From positions 5,270,001-5,334,000 of the forward strand of contig NZ_JANADP010000001.1 of NCBI RefSeq assembly GCF_024199945.1: a stretch of 64,000 nt of DNA. The letters are read 5' to 3'. How positions within the stretch are numbered: the stretch's first letter is position 1; each line of letters begins with the position of its first letter. Below the pieces are notes generated by a model. It was not told the DNA's origin and did no database searches. It was given only the letters and a program-made list of their open reading frames with translations. The position numbers and the translations under genes are program-made. Shown one piece after another: positions 18,751 through 29,425 of the stretch. This DNA comes from Bradyrhizobium sp. CCGUVB4N (GTDB taxonomy: Bacteria > Pseudomonadota > Alphaproteobacteria > Rhizobiales > Xanthobacteraceae).

Positions 18751-19962
18751 GTGGCCCTGATGCCGGTTTCTGACGCGCTCGCCGCGGTGCTCGCCGGTGC
18801 GGAGCCACTGCCTGAAGAGACGGTCGCGCTCGAGGCGGCCTTTCATCGCGTGCTCGCACGCGACGTCGCGGCGCGGCGGACGCAGCCGCCCCAGGCGATG
18901 TCGGCGATGGATGGCTATGCCGTCCGCGCAGCCGATGCGGCGAAGATTGACACGACGCTCACCGTCGTTGGCGAGGTCGCTGCCGGCCGTCCGTTTGCAG
19001 GAACGGTCGGCGCCGGTGAAGCCGTGCGGATCTTCACCGGTGGCGTCGTTCCCGACGGCGCAGATGCGGTCGTGATCCAGGAAGACACTGTCGCTGACGG
19101 CAAGCACATCGCGATCAAGGAGGCAGCCCTCACCGGACGCCACATCCGCCCGGCCGGCATCGACTTCTCCGAGGGCGACGTGCTCCTGCGCAAGGGCGCC
19201 AGGCTCACCGAGCGCGACCTCGCGCTCGCCGCCGGCATGAACCACCCGCAATTGGCCGTCCGCCGCCGCCCGAAGGTCGCGATTCTCGCGACCGGCGACG
19301 AGCTGGTGATGCCGGGCAGCACGCCGGGCCATGGCCAGATCGTCTATTCCAACGGCTACGCCCTGCATGCGCTCGCCCGCAGCGAGGGTGCCGACACCAT
19401 CGACCTCGGCATTGCGGCCGACACGCTTGCCGCCACCACGGCCGGCATCCGGCGCGCGCGCGACTCCGGTGCCGACATCCTGATCACGACCGGCGGCGCC
19501 TCGGTCGGCGACCACGATCTGGTGCAGCAGGCGCTGAAGGACGAAGGCACCTCGATGGCGTTCTGGAAGATCGCGATGCGGCCGGGCAAACCGATGATGA
19601 ACGGACAGCTCGGGGCGATGCGCGTGATCGGCCTGCCCGGCAATCCCGTGTCATCCTACGTGTGCGGCTTCCTGTTCATGGTACCGCTGATTCGCGCGTT
19701 GTCCGGCCGTTCGATGGTTCATCACCGCCGCGAACGCGCCGTGCTCGGCCGCGACGTCGCCGCTAATGATCAGCGCGAGGATTACCTGCGCGCGCGCCTC
19801 GATCTGCGCGATGACGGCACGCTCGTCGCGCTTCCCGTCAACCACCAGGACTCCTCGCTGCTTGCAAATCTCGCTGCGGCACAGGCACTTCTCGTGCGTG
19901 CGCCGTTCGCGCCGAAGGCCGAAGCGGGCGCGCCTTGCGAGGTGCTGCGACTGCCCGCCTGA
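18751..19962 (+). CDS. moeA: Molybdopterin molybdenumtransferase MoeA
   Basis: Inserts molybdate into adenylated molybdopterin, the last general step of molybdenum cofactor synthesis. Its 403 residues follow the family: AMSAMDGYAVRAADAA, GEAVRIFTGGVVPDGADAVV, ILATGDELVMPG, YSNGYALHAL, ITTGGASVGDHDLV and RVIGLPGNPVSSYVC. The start is GTG at 18751. It lies 176 bp before lexA on the same strand. MoaC, an early enzyme of the same pathway, is 10 kb upstream on the same strand. Confidence 0.96.
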   Translation: MALMPVSDALAAVLAGAEPLPEETVALEAAFHRVLARDVAARRTQPPQAMSAMDGYAVRAADAAKIDTTLTVVGEVAAGRPFAGTVGAGEAVRIFTGGVVPDGADAVVIQEDTVADGKHIAIKEAALTGRHIRPAGIDFSEGDVLLRKGARLTERDLALAAGMNHPQLAVRRRPKVAILATGDELVMPGSTPGHGQIVYSNGYALHALARSEGADTIDLGIAADTLAATTAGIRRARDSGADILITTGGASVGDHDLVQQALKDEGTSMAFWKIAMRPGKPMMNGQLGAMRVIGLPGNPVSSYVCGFLFMVPLIRALSGRSMVHHRRERAVLGRDVAANDQREDYLRARLDLRDDGTLVALPVNHQDSSLLANLAAAQALLVRAPFAPKAEAGAPCEVLRLPA

Positions 19963-20023
19963 GCGCATCGTTCGCAACCGTTCCGCGAACTTTGCCGCGT
20001 TCACGGTAAATTAAGCAGTTGCG

Positions 20024-20038
20024 GAACATGTATCGAAC
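20024..20038. promoter_or_regulatory. LexA box (SOS operator)
   Basis: GAACATGTATCGAAC is a perfect GAAC-N7-GAAC, the reverse complement of the GTTC-N7-GTTC direct repeat bound by alphaproteobacterial LexA. It lies 100 bp upstream of the lexA ATG, so lexA is very likely autoregulated. A second, imperfect site, GTTC-N7-GTTT, is at 20050-20064. Confidence 0.88.
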
Positions 20039-20138
20039 ATATAGTGTCCGTTCATGATTTGTTTCGAGCATGTAGCGGCTTATCGCTGAATTCAGCGTCT
20101 CGGAATCGAACGACATCAACCGGGGGATTTTGGTCGAG

Positions 20139-20840
20139 ATGTTAACGCGCAAACAGTACGAGCTCCTGCGGTTCATCAGCGAGCGCCTGAAGGAAAGCGG
20201 CGTGCCGCCCTCCTTCGACGAGATGAAGGACGCGCTCGATCTGCGCTCGAAATCAGGCATCCATCGCCTGATCACTGCGCTCGAGGAGCGCGGCTTCATC
20301 CGCCGCCTGCCCAACCGCGCCCGCGCCATCGAGGTGATCAAGCTGCCTGAACTCCAGGCCGCCGCCGGCAGCCGCCGCGGCTTCACGCCGAGCGTCATCG
20401 AGGGCAATCTCGGCAAGGTGCGTACGACGTCGAGCCCGCCCGCCGACGAGGGCGAGCGGCCCGTGGCGGTGCCCGTGATGGGCCGGATCGCGGCCGGTAC
20501 GCCGATCGAGGCTTTGCAAACCCGCAGCCACACCATCAGCGTCCCGCCCGACATGCTCGGCTCGGGCGAGCACTACGCGCTCGAGGTCCGCGGCGACTCC
20601 ATGGTGGAGGCCGGCATTCTCGACGGCGACATGGCGCTGATCCAGCGCAACGAGAGCGCCGACACCGGCGACATCGTGGTCGCCCTGATCGACGACGAGG
20701 AAGCAACGCTCAAGCGTTTCCGCCGCCGCGGCGCCTCGATTGCGCTCGAGCCGGCGAATGCGGCCTATGAGGTCCGTATCCTGCCGCCCAACCGGGTCAA
20801 GATCCAGGGCAAGCTGATCGGGCTGTACCGGAAGTACTGA
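20139..20840 (+). CDS. lexA: LexA repressor
   Basis: SOS repressor that cleaves itself when RecA is activated by single-stranded DNA. The N-terminal winged helix begins MLTRKQYELLRFISERLKES and contains SFDEMKDALDLRSKSGIHRL. The S24 peptidase half shows the Ala-Gly cleavage site in GRIAAGTPIEAL (Ala119-Gly120), the nucleophile Ser154 in RGDSMVEAGI and the general base Lys192 in EEATLKRF. The ATG at 20139 gives 233 residues and the standard N-terminus; an upstream TTG is less likely. A LexA box lies in its promoter region and a hairpin after its stop. Confidence 0.97.
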   Translation: MLTRKQYELLRFISERLKESGVPPSFDEMKDALDLRSKSGIHRLITALEERGFIRRLPNRARAIEVIKLPELQAAAGSRRGFTPSVIEGNLGKVRTTSSPPADEGERPVAVPVMGRIAAGTPIEALQTRSHTISVPPDMLGSGEHYALEVRGDSMVEAGILDGDMALIQRNESADTGDIVVALIDDEEATLKRFRRRGASIALEPANAAYEVRILPPNRVKIQGKLIGLYRKY

Positions 20841-20873
20841 GCGCGTCGCAATCGACGACCGCAATCAACGATT

Positions 20874-20895
20874 GGAGCGGACGATTGTCCGCTCC
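20874..20895 (+). terminator. Terminator-like hairpin after lexA
   Basis: GGAGCGGAC, loop GATT, GTCCGCTCC: a perfect 9-bp stem starting 34 bp after the lexA stop, followed by GGCTGGATAGTCTTTCTGG, which is only moderately T-rich. Confidence 0.6.
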
Positions 20896-21017
20896 GGCTG
20901 GATAGTCTTTCTGGTTTTGCACAGATTATCCGGCCCCCTCTCCAGCGCTACATCCCCGGCACGCCGCAACGAAGCACGCATCGCTTCGCAGGCCTTTGAG
21001 AGACCGAGGAGATCACC

Positions 21018-21221
21018 ATGCGCAAGATCGTTTTGAGCACCGTCACGATGGCGCTGATTGCAGCATCAGCGTCTCAGGCTTTCGCCGCACAGCAGCAGCA
21101 CCGTGCCCGCAAGGCACCGCAAGCGACGAGCGCGCAATTCGGCGATGCCCGCAACGCGATCGAGCGGCCATCACAACCGGCCTGGCCATACTCCGGTTGG
21201 TCGGCGCCCGCAGGCCGCTGA
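21018..21221 (+). CDS. Small secreted hypothetical protein
   Basis: A 67-residue protein with a clear Sec signal peptide, MRKIVLSTVTMALIAASASQ, ending in AFA with cleavage likely near residue 23. The mature part is about 44 residues, rich in Gln, Ala, Arg and Pro, with QHRARKAPQATSAQFGDARN and a Trp-rich end. GAGGAG lies just before the ATG. Function unknown; it would be a small basic periplasmic or secreted peptide. Confidence 0.65.
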   Translation: MRKIVLSTVTMALIAASASQAFAAQQQHRARKAPQATSAQFGDARNAIERPSQPAWPYSGWSAPAGR

Positions 21222-21415
21222 GGCAACGCGCTGTTCGAATGCACGAGAGCAGGCTTTGTTCCTCGCGCATTTGAAAAAGATAATGTGATCGCGCTCTGCG
21301 GATGCGAGCCGCAGATTTGCCCACAAACAAGCATAAGATCGCGGCCTTCCACTCTGATAGGGGCCTGCGCCTCAGCGGAGGCGCGGGTGCTCTATCCCGA
21401 TTGAGGAGCACCCCG

Positions 21416-21850
21416 ATGTGTGACTACAGCCTGCACGCTGTCGCGACGCGCCCCGCAGAAGTGGGCGAGACGATCGTCACGACAACCTTCCGCGGCACCT
21501 CGACGCGCGGCTTCGCCTCCGAAGCCGACATGTCCGTCGCGGTCTGCCTGCTTCCGGGAACGGAGCTCGCCTTCGCCGACAACGTCCGCTACGACAATCG
21601 CTGGATCTGGACCCGCACCGTCAATTCGCGCGTCGGCAAGTTCGGCAAGGTCGATCCGCACATTCCCGATCGTCATCACGACGCGATCGAATTCCCCGAC
21701 GGCAAATATGTGCTGGTGACGCAGTTGGTCGAAGGCCAGCGCGCAACCGTCCTGCAACTGCCCGTGACCCAGCCGCTCGGCGAGCGCGAGCACAAGCCGC
21801 AGATCAGCGCCGACAGGCCGCCGACCATCACCCGCCTGCCGATCGGCTGA
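21416..21850 (+). CDS. Hypothetical protein of 144 residues
   Basis: Starts MCDYSLHAVATRPAEVGETI with a good GAGGAG site seven bases upstream, which decides this start over the longer frame beginning near 21302. It reads as a compact soluble protein with VAVCLLPGTELAF, IWTRTVNSRVGKFGKVDPHI and YVLVTQLVEGQRATVLQLPV. I do not recognise a named family. The Cys at position 2 and His/Asp residues (PDRHHDAIEF) could bind metal, but this is only a suggestion. A 7-bp hairpin (21367-21384) precedes it. Confidence 0.65.
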   Translation: MCDYSLHAVATRPAEVGETIVTTTFRGTSTRGFASEADMSVAVCLLPGTELAFADNVRYDNRWIWTRTVNSRVGKFGKVDPHIPDRHHDAIEFPDGKYVLVTQLVEGQRATVLQLPVTQPLGEREHKPQISADRPPTITRLPIG

Positions 21851-22064
21851 CGACGCCATCCCCGGCCGGCAGGTCGGGGCCAGGATCGAGATGTCCATCG
21901 CCGGCCGCGGCCGGCGAGATGGATTGGTTTGCGTCTGTGGAAATCATGAGCCCATAGCGCCAGCAAGTCGCACGAAGTTTGCGCTGCCTTGCCTGAATTT
22001 TGAACGTCCGCTCCGCAAGCAAATGGCCGATGCTGTTTGCAGCTTGAGGCAGCGGACAGGCTCG

Positions 22065-23006
22065 ATGAAAACCTTCATTCGCGTCGTTGAACTCTGGGTG
22101 CCTGATCCAACGCGGACGCGGCTGGAATTCGGCGGCGGCCTCTACAGTGAAGGCCTGTCCGCGTTCAAGGCCGGCAGCGAGGATTTGCGCTTCGGATATG
22201 ACGAGGGCCTTCCCGGCAAGGCCTGGGCGAGCGGCCATCCCGTGATCCTCACAAAGTTCGCCAACTCCTATTTCAAGCGGACCGACCAGGCTCTCGAAGC
22301 CGGCCTGACCTGCGGAGTCGCCGTGCCGGTGTTTGCCGGCGAATTCCTGCAAGCCGTCATGGTGCTGTTCTGCGGCGACGACGAGGCCCATGTCGGCGCG
22401 ATCGAGCTCTGGCACAACGATGCCGAGCTCTCGCACGAGATCGCGCTCGTCGACGGCTACTACGGCAGCGCCGACATGTTCGAGTTCAACTCCCGTCACA
22501 CCAGATTTTCGCGCGGCTTCGGCCTGCCCGGACGCACCTGGAAAGCGGGTCTGCCGTTGATCATCAGGGATCTGCACGACGCCAAGAGTTTCCTGCGTTG
22601 GGAGGACGCCGCCAAGGTCGGGATCAATCTCGGCGTCGGCGTGCCCTACCGCACCGGCACCGACCAGACCTGGGTGCTGACGTTCCTCTCCGCGCAGGCG
22701 ACGCCCATTGCGCGCCGCTTCGAGATCTGGGTCCCGAACGAAGCCCGATCAGTGCTGGTGTTTCGCGCCGGCGATTGCAGCGCGCAGACCGACCTCGCCG
22801 CGCTCTATGCGCAGAGATCGATCGCCAGGGGCGAAGGCAGTATCGGCGGGGCCTGGGCCACCGGCATGCCCGCGCTCAACGACGATCTCGCGCATGACGG
22901 CTCGATCGCCGCCGTGGGGGCTCGCGCAGCCGGGCTGAGCCGGATGGTGGTCCTGCCGGTGATCGGCAACGGCAGGCTCGAAGCGATGCTGGCCTGGTAT
23001 CTCTAG
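22065..23006 (+). CDS. Protein of three tandem GAF-like modules
   Basis: A 313-residue protein that splits into three repeats of about 100-105 residues. Each begins with a strand such as ELWVPDP, ELWHNDA or EIWVPNE. Each then has LPGKAWASGHPV, LPGRTWKAGLPL or IGGAWATGMPAL, and ends in AGLTCGVAVPV, VGINLGVGVPY or AGLSRMVVLPV. This is the layout of GAF sensor domains. No output domain (kinase, cyclase, GGDEF, helix-turn-helix) is attached. The start is uncertain: ATG 22065 begins with the first module, and ATG 22023 would add 14 residues. It converges on comEC with a 9-bp gap. The ligand is unknown. Confidence 0.65.
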   Translation: MKTFIRVVELWVPDPTRTRLEFGGGLYSEGLSAFKAGSEDLRFGYDEGLPGKAWASGHPVILTKFANSYFKRTDQALEAGLTCGVAVPVFAGEFLQAVMVLFCGDDEAHVGAIELWHNDAELSHEIALVDGYYGSADMFEFNSRHTRFSRGFGLPGRTWKAGLPLIIRDLHDAKSFLRWEDAAKVGINLGVGVPYRTGTDQTWVLTFLSAQATPIARRFEIWVPNEARSVLVFRAGDCSAQTDLAALYAQRSIARGEGSIGGAWATGMPALNDDLAHDGSIAAVGARAAGLSRMVVLPVIGNGRLEAMLAWYL

Positions 23007-23015
23007 CCAGCCAGC

Positions 23016-25316
23016 TCAATCCTCGGCCTGCTGATCGGCCTCCGACGGCGTTGCGTCCTTGCTGCGCGGCGCGGCCGTCTTCGGCGCAAGGCTTCCGTCG
23101 AAATCGTCCGCACCGGGGGTCGCGGGTGACCAGGGACGATCCGCGCCCCTCGCCCTCACGCCCTGAACCGCAAAACCGTCGCCACGCTGCGTCAGCGCCA
23201 GTGCGCCCTGGCGCGCGAGACGCGGTCGATCGACCACCATCGCGGCGCAATCCGGCGGCGCCGGCCTTGCCGTCACGACCAGCGCGGCGCGACTGCAATC
23301 ATCAGCCAGCGCGTCGATGCGCAGCGCCTGCGCAACCATGCGGCCGTCGGCGAGTGGCGTCACACAGCCGGACTCGTCGCACGACACGCCGTCACCGAGC
23401 GAGGCGCTGGCGGCATCGCGCGGGTCGGCGTCCGCGGCCAACCATTCCTTCAGGAGGAAGTTGTCCTTGTTGGTCCGCATCAGATGCAACTGGCCGTCCC
23501 TGCCCCGCACGGCGACGTTCTGCCCGTCACCGGCGATGAGGATGTCGGGTTGCCGGACCGACAGACCCCAGATGGTTGCCGCGGCGAGCACGAACGCGCC
23601 CGACCAGCGCAGCGGCGTGCGTAGCAGGCCCATCAGGATCAGGCCGAAGCTCGCGGCGATCAGCGGCGCGGTGCCGAAGGCGGCGATGTGACCGATCGCG
23701 CCGGGCAATGCGGCGACCCAGCGCGACACGGCCACCATCCAGTCGATCCCGATTCCCATCAGCCACCAGAACACGCCGTCGAGCCCGAATGGAGCCGCGA
23801 GCAATCCCAATAGCCCCGCCGGCATCACCAGCGCCGACACCACCGGCATCGCACCGAGATTGGCGAGCACGCCGTAGGGCGTGACGCGGTGGAAATGGAA
23901 GGCGGCATAGGGCGTGGTCGCAAGCCCCGCGATCATCGAGGCCATGAACAGCATCGCGATCTCGCGGCCGCCCCATAGCGCGATGCGCGCGGTCGTCGAA
24001 TGATCGGGCGAGGCAAACAGGTTCGGCATGCCGATCTGCACCAGCGCGACCAGCCCAAGCGTTGCCGCGAAGGACATCTGGAAGTTTGGATGCACCAGCG
24101 CCTCAGGCGCGACCGCAAGCACGATCAGTGCTGCCACCGCCAGCGTGCGGAACGTGATGGCGCGGCGATCGACCATGACAGCGATCAGCACCACGGCGGT
24201 CATGAAGAACGACCTTTGGGTCGCGACCTCCGCGCCCGAGAGCAGCAGATAGAACGCGGATGCGACCAGCGCCGCGGCCGCCGACCATTTCTTGATGGGG
24301 AAGCCCACCGCCAGCCCGGGGATCAGCGCCAGCAGCGCGCGAACCGCGAAGAAGACGACGCCCGCGACCACGGCCATGTGGTAGCCGGAGATCGACAGAA
24401 CATGGCCGAGGCCGGAGATGAACATCGCGTCGTTGACGGGCGTGGTGATCGCATCGCGGCGCCCGGTCAAAAGCGCAGTCGCGATCGCGCGGTTGTCGCC
24501 ATCGAGCGTGGCGCGGATGCGCGCATCGATCGCATCGCGCAGGCCTTGCATGACCGCCGCATAGCGCAACCGCAGGCCGCCGGCATCGGGCGGCGTCACG
24601 GACGCGATCACTCCCATCACGAAACCGGAGGCGCCGATGCCCTGGAAGAACATGTCGCGCGAGAAATCGTAGCTGCCCGGCCGCAATGGCGACAGCGGCG
24701 GCATCAGCCGCGCCTTCAGCTGCACGAAGCTGCCGACATCGGGGGCCGTCCCCTTGCGCACGGAGAGACGGACGCGATCGAGCTTCACGTCGCTGCGCTG
24801 CGCCTCCATCGCGGTGACGCGCAGCACGAAACGGTCGGTCCGTTCGCGGATGTCGCGGGTCTCGACGAAGCCTGACAGCGACACCGAATAAAGCGGCCTT
24901 GCGAGCACCGTGTGCGCGATGCGCGCCGTCTTCCACGTCGCCATCGCAAAGCCGGCCGCGACCGCCGCGATCATGATCGCGGGCGCAAACCACCGGCTTC
25001 GCCGCAACAGGACGGCACCGAGCGCAAGCGCCACCGCCGTCGTGACACCGATCCACAGCACCGGCTCATGATCGGCGGCGAAGTAGAGCGCGATGCCGCA
25101 GCCGAAGGCGATGGGCACCCAGGGAAACAGTCGCCCGGCGCCGGCTTCGGCCTTTGCCCATTCGCGCAGCCGCCCGACTGCCGCAGGCCAAACGCCAAAG
25201 CCTGTCGGCGCAAAGCCGCCGGCCGACGCGGTCCGGCCGGTCGTCGGCCAAGTCCCGGCAATCGGGGCCCCGGCAATACCCTGCGAGGCACGCTGTGGCC
25301 GGCCCGGCTCCGCCAT
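23016..25316 (-). CDS. comEC: ComEC/Rec2 family membrane channel protein
   Basis: Large inner-membrane protein (about 766 residues) of the family that carries single-stranded DNA into the cytoplasm during natural transformation. The N-terminal part has paired helices and an OB-like region (VRLSVRKGTAPDVGSFVQLK). The Competence core has DRFVLRVTAMEAQ, then LTGRRDAITTPVNDAMFISG and GLGHVLSISGYHMAVVAGVV, the family signature, with about ten further helices. The C-terminal 200 residues show no HxHxDH metal site, so the metallo-beta-lactamase domain found in many ComEC proteins is degenerate or absent. The start is not certain: ATG 25316 was chosen and GTG 25388 is possible. Confidence 0.88.
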   Translation of the reverse strand: MAEPGRPQRASQGIAGAPIAGTWPTTGRTASAGGFAPTGFGVWPAAVGRLREWAKAEAGAGRLFPWVPIAFGCGIALYFAADHEPVLWIGVTTAVALALGAVLLRRSRWFAPAIMIAAVAAGFAMATWKTARIAHTVLARPLYSVSLSGFVETRDIRERTDRFVLRVTAMEAQRSDVKLDRVRLSVRKGTAPDVGSFVQLKARLMPPLSPLRPGSYDFSRDMFFQGIGASGFVMGVIASVTPPDAGGLRLRYAAVMQGLRDAIDARIRATLDGDNRAIATALLTGRRDAITTPVNDAMFISGLGHVLSISGYHMAVVAGVVFFAVRALLALIPGLAVGFPIKKWSAAAALVASAFYLLLSGAEVATQRSFFMTAVVLIAVMVDRRAITFRTLAVAALIVLAVAPEALVHPNFQMSFAATLGLVALVQIGMPNLFASPDHSTTARIALWGGREIAMLFMASMIAGLATTPYAAFHFHRVTPYGVLANLGAMPVVSALVMPAGLLGLLAAPFGLDGVFWWLMGIGIDWMVAVSRWVAALPGAIGHIAAFGTAPLIAASFGLILMGLLRTPLRWSGAFVLAAATIWGLSVRQPDILIAGDGQNVAVRGRDGQLHLMRTNKDNFLLKEWLAADADPRDAASASLGDGVSCDESGCVTPLADGRMVAQALRIDALADDCSRAALVVTARPAPPDCAAMVVDRPRLARQGALALTQRGDGFAVQGVRARGADRPWSPATPGADDFDGSLAPKTAAPRSKDATPSEADQQAED

Positions 25317-25414
25317 TCCTTGGCAACCCCTGCGATACGCGACAGGCGCAGAGGCTACCGGAACGTGCAGTCGCGCGAATAGCGGCACAAATCAGGAACG
25401 AAAGGGCCGCAGCC

Positions 25415-25648
25415 CTACTTTTCCTCTTCCATCGTCACGGCGACATCCGCCTTGGCCGAGAGCCGGACCTTGTTGCCCTCGACACCGGCGACCAGACCCT
25501 TGTCGATGAAATGGTGATGGCCCTTGTGGCTGCCCTCGCCGCTGTCCTTCTTGGTCAGCTTGATGCGGTTGCCTTCGACCTTGTCGACCGTGCCGACATG
25601 GACGCCGTCGGCACCAATGACTTCCATATGCTCTGCGATGTTCTGCAT
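25415..25648 (-). CDS. DUF2171 family protein
   Basis: A 77-residue protein beginning MQNIAEHMEVIGADGVHVGT. It consists of a PRC-barrel-like fold pattern: VGTVDKVEGNRIKLTKKD, a His-rich HKGHHHFIDKGLVAGVEGNK, and VRLSAKADVAVTMEEEK. Such DUF2171 proteins are common and often stress-induced in alphaproteobacteria; biochemical function is unknown. GGATCC lies upstream of the ATG at 25648, which I prefer to a longer frame from 25690 that lacks a ribosome site. It has no signal peptide. Confidence 0.8.
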   Translation of the reverse strand: MQNIAEHMEVIGADGVHVGTVDKVEGNRIKLTKKDSGEGSHKGHHHFIDKGLVAGVEGNKVRLSAKADVAVTMEEEK

Positions 25649-25736
25649 GCTGGGATCCTTGTTTGGACCCACACAACGCACCGGGAGCACGTTCGTTGCT
25701 TCGCAGGAATGACGATGCCGTGTGGCAATGCGCCTG

Positions 25737-26123
25737 TCAGATCAGCGGCGCCTTGGCCGAAGCATGGTGATTGACAATCTTCCAGTCGCCATCCTCAGGG
25801 ATGATGACCCAGCTCATCTTGACGACGAGATCGGCCCGCTCGCCGGCGAGGTCAAACGTGATGGTTGCCCCCATGTTGATCAGGTCCGGCCCAGCATATG
25901 ACGCCAGAACCTCGGAAAAAGCCGCGCTCGGCTTGCGCCAGCGCGGCAGGCCGTTGAAATAGTCGGCGACGCCGTCCCTGCCCCGATAGAGTGTTGGGTT
26001 GGAGCCGAAGAAGAACGCGTTGCTGGAGTACAGCGATGACAGCGCAGCCGCATCGAGAGCCGCGAAGCCGGCACACCATTTCGCGATGATGGCGGAAACG
26101 ATGGTGTCGGCCTCACTGGTCAT
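25737..26123 (-). CDS. NTF2/SnoaL-like domain protein
   Basis: A 128-residue protein with the cone-like alpha+beta pattern of the NTF2/SnoaL superfamily. It begins with helices (TIVSAIIAKWCAGFAALDAA), then SSNAFFFGSNPTLYRGRDGV and an ending GDWKIVNHHASAKAPL. Proteins like this (SgcJ/DUF4440 type) act as small-molecule-binding proteins or isomerases, but most have unknown substrates. It lies between glnS and the DUF2171 gene on the same strand, 26 bp after the glnS stop, so it may be read from the glnS transcript. Confidence 0.75.
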   Translation of the reverse strand: MTSEADTIVSAIIAKWCAGFAALDAAALSSLYSSNAFFFGSNPTLYRGRDGVADYFNGLPRWRKPSAAFSEVLASYAGPDLINMGATITFDLAGERADLVVKMSWVIIPEDGDWKIVNHHASAKAPLI

Positions 26124-26149
26124 TTGTCGTCCCCCCAGCCCTTGTCGCT

Positions 26150-27826
<1,677 letters not shown>

Positions 27827-27981
27827 TACGAAAATCCTGTAGGGAAATCAGCGGCTCTTCTGCCAAATTCGCTTGGCTGAGCCAAGGGGTTAAGCGAGCC
27901 CTTGAGCGGTCGCTGCCGGGCTTTAGTTATGCTCCGGTCCTGTTATATACCACCGCCTCCAATGCATAGGCCCTGCCAAGA

Positions 27982-29409
27982 ATGACCGATTCCGTCGTCA
28001 CCCGCTTCGCTCCCTCGCCGACCGGCTTCCTCCATATCGGGGGGGCCCGCACGGCGCTGTTCAACTGGCTCTTTGCGAAGAAGCACGGCGGCAAGATGCT
28101 GCTCCGGATCGAGGACACCGACCGGGAGCGCTCCACCGAGGCTGCGATCGGAGCGATTCTGGACGGGCTGAAATGGCTGGAGCTCGGCTGGGATGGTGAC
28201 GTCATCTACCAGTTTAGCCGCGCCGCCCGTCACCGCGAGGTCGCCGAGCAGCTGCTGGCCGACGGCAAGGCCTACCGCTGCTACGCCACCGCCGCGGAGC
28301 TCACCGCGATGCGCGAGAAGGCGCGCGCGGAGGGCCGAACCCGCCTCTATGACGGCCTATGGCGCGATCGCGATCCGGCGACCGCCCCCTCCGACGTCAA
28401 GCCGACCATCCGCCTGCGCGCGCCGCAGACCGGCGAGACCGTGATCGAGGACCAGGTCCAGGGCCGCGTGGTCTGGCAGAACGAGAACCTCGACGACCTC
28501 GTCCTGCTGCGCGGCGATGGCAATCCGACCTACATGCTCGCTGTGGTCGTGGATGACCACGATATGGGCGTCACCCACGTCATCCGTGGCGACGACCATC
28601 TGATCAACGCCGCCCGCCAGAAGCAGATCTACGATGCGATGGGCTGGGCGCTGCCGAACATGTCCCACATCCCCCTGATCCACGGTCCGGACGGCTCAAA
28701 ACTGTCCAAGCGCCACGGCGCGCTCGGCGTCGACGCCTACCGCGCCATGGGTTACCTCCCGGCCGCGCTCCGCAACTACCTCGTCCGCCTCGGCTGGAGC
28801 CATGGCGACCAGGAGATCTTCTCGACCGAGGAGATGATCGCCGCGTTCGATCTCGCCAATGTCGGCCGCGCCGCCGCCCGCTTCGACTTCGCCAAGCTGG
28901 AGAACCTCAACGGCCATTACATCCGCCACGCCGACGATCAATCACTCGTGAAGCTGTTCGAGGACGTGCTCGACCACGTCGTGCCCGCCCGCGACGAGAT
29001 TAAGGCGAAGTTAAACGACACCACGCGCGGCCAGCTGCTCAAGGCCATGCCGGCCCTGAAGGAGCGCGCCAAGACGCTGATCGAACTGATCGACGGCGCC
29101 TATTTCATCTTCGCCGACCGCCCGCTGCAGCTCGATCCGAAGGCGGCAGCCCTGCTGACGACCGAGAACCGCAAGCTGATCGGCCAGCTTCATTCCGCGC
29201 TGGAGAATGTCGAGACCTGGAGCGGCGCCACCACGGAGGCCGCGCTACGCGCTTTTGCGGAGGAAAATAGTCTCAAGCTCGGCGCGGTCGCCCAGCCCTT
29301 GCGCGCGGCGCTGACCGGTCGGACCACGTCGCCTGGCATATTTGAGGTTTTGGACGTGCTGGGGCGCGAGGAAAGCCTCGCCCGGCTCCAGGATCAGTCC
29401 AAGGACTAG
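27982..29409 (+). CDS. gltX: Glutamyl-tRNA synthetase
   Basis: Class I synthetase that attaches glutamate to tRNA-Glu. The 475 residues carry the ATP motif RFAPSPTGFLHIGGARTAL, the GluRS segment LLRIEDTDRERSTEAAI and the KMSKS loop DGSKLSKRHGALGVDAYRAM, followed by a helical C-terminal anticodon-binding domain. It is divergent from glnS. In lineages without GlnRS this enzyme also misacylates tRNA-Gln; with GlnRS next door it may be discriminating, but that cannot be told from the sequence alone. Confidence 0.96.
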   Translation: MTDSVVTRFAPSPTGFLHIGGARTALFNWLFAKKHGGKMLLRIEDTDRERSTEAAIGAILDGLKWLELGWDGDVIYQFSRAARHREVAEQLLADGKAYRCYATAAELTAMREKARAEGRTRLYDGLWRDRDPATAPSDVKPTIRLRAPQTGETVIEDQVQGRVVWQNENLDDLVLLRGDGNPTYMLAVVVDDHDMGVTHVIRGDDHLINAARQKQIYDAMGWALPNMSHIPLIHGPDGSKLSKRHGALGVDAYRAMGYLPAALRNYLVRLGWSHGDQEIFSTEEMIAAFDLANVGRAAARFDFAKLENLNGHYIRHADDQSLVKLFEDVLDHVVPARDEIKAKLNDTTRGQLLKAMPALKERAKTLIELIDGAYFIFADRPLQLDPKAAALLTTENRKLIGQLHSALENVETWSGATTEAALRAFAEENSLKLGAVAQPLRAALTGRTTSPGIFEVLDVLGREESLARLQDQSKD

Positions 29410-29425
29410 ACTAAGACGTAAGTAG

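Noticed and set aside
7746..19962. Reading moaC, the MoaF-like gene and moeA as one molybdenum cofactor cluster
   Set aside because: MoaF-type proteins are named after the monoamine regulon and have no known part in cofactor synthesis; the gene is on the opposite strand and pairs with the tyrosinase.
19977..19990. A further possible LexA-like repeat (GTTC-N6-GTTC) upstream of the perfect box
   Set aside because: Spacing is 6 rather than 7 bases, which breaks the helical phasing of the known operator.
25693..25714. A segment resembling the palindromic intergenic repeats common in Bradyrhizobium (TTGCTTCGCAGGAATGACG)
   Set aside because: Only a short half-like fragment is present, with no partner arm close by; a genome-wide copy count would be needed.
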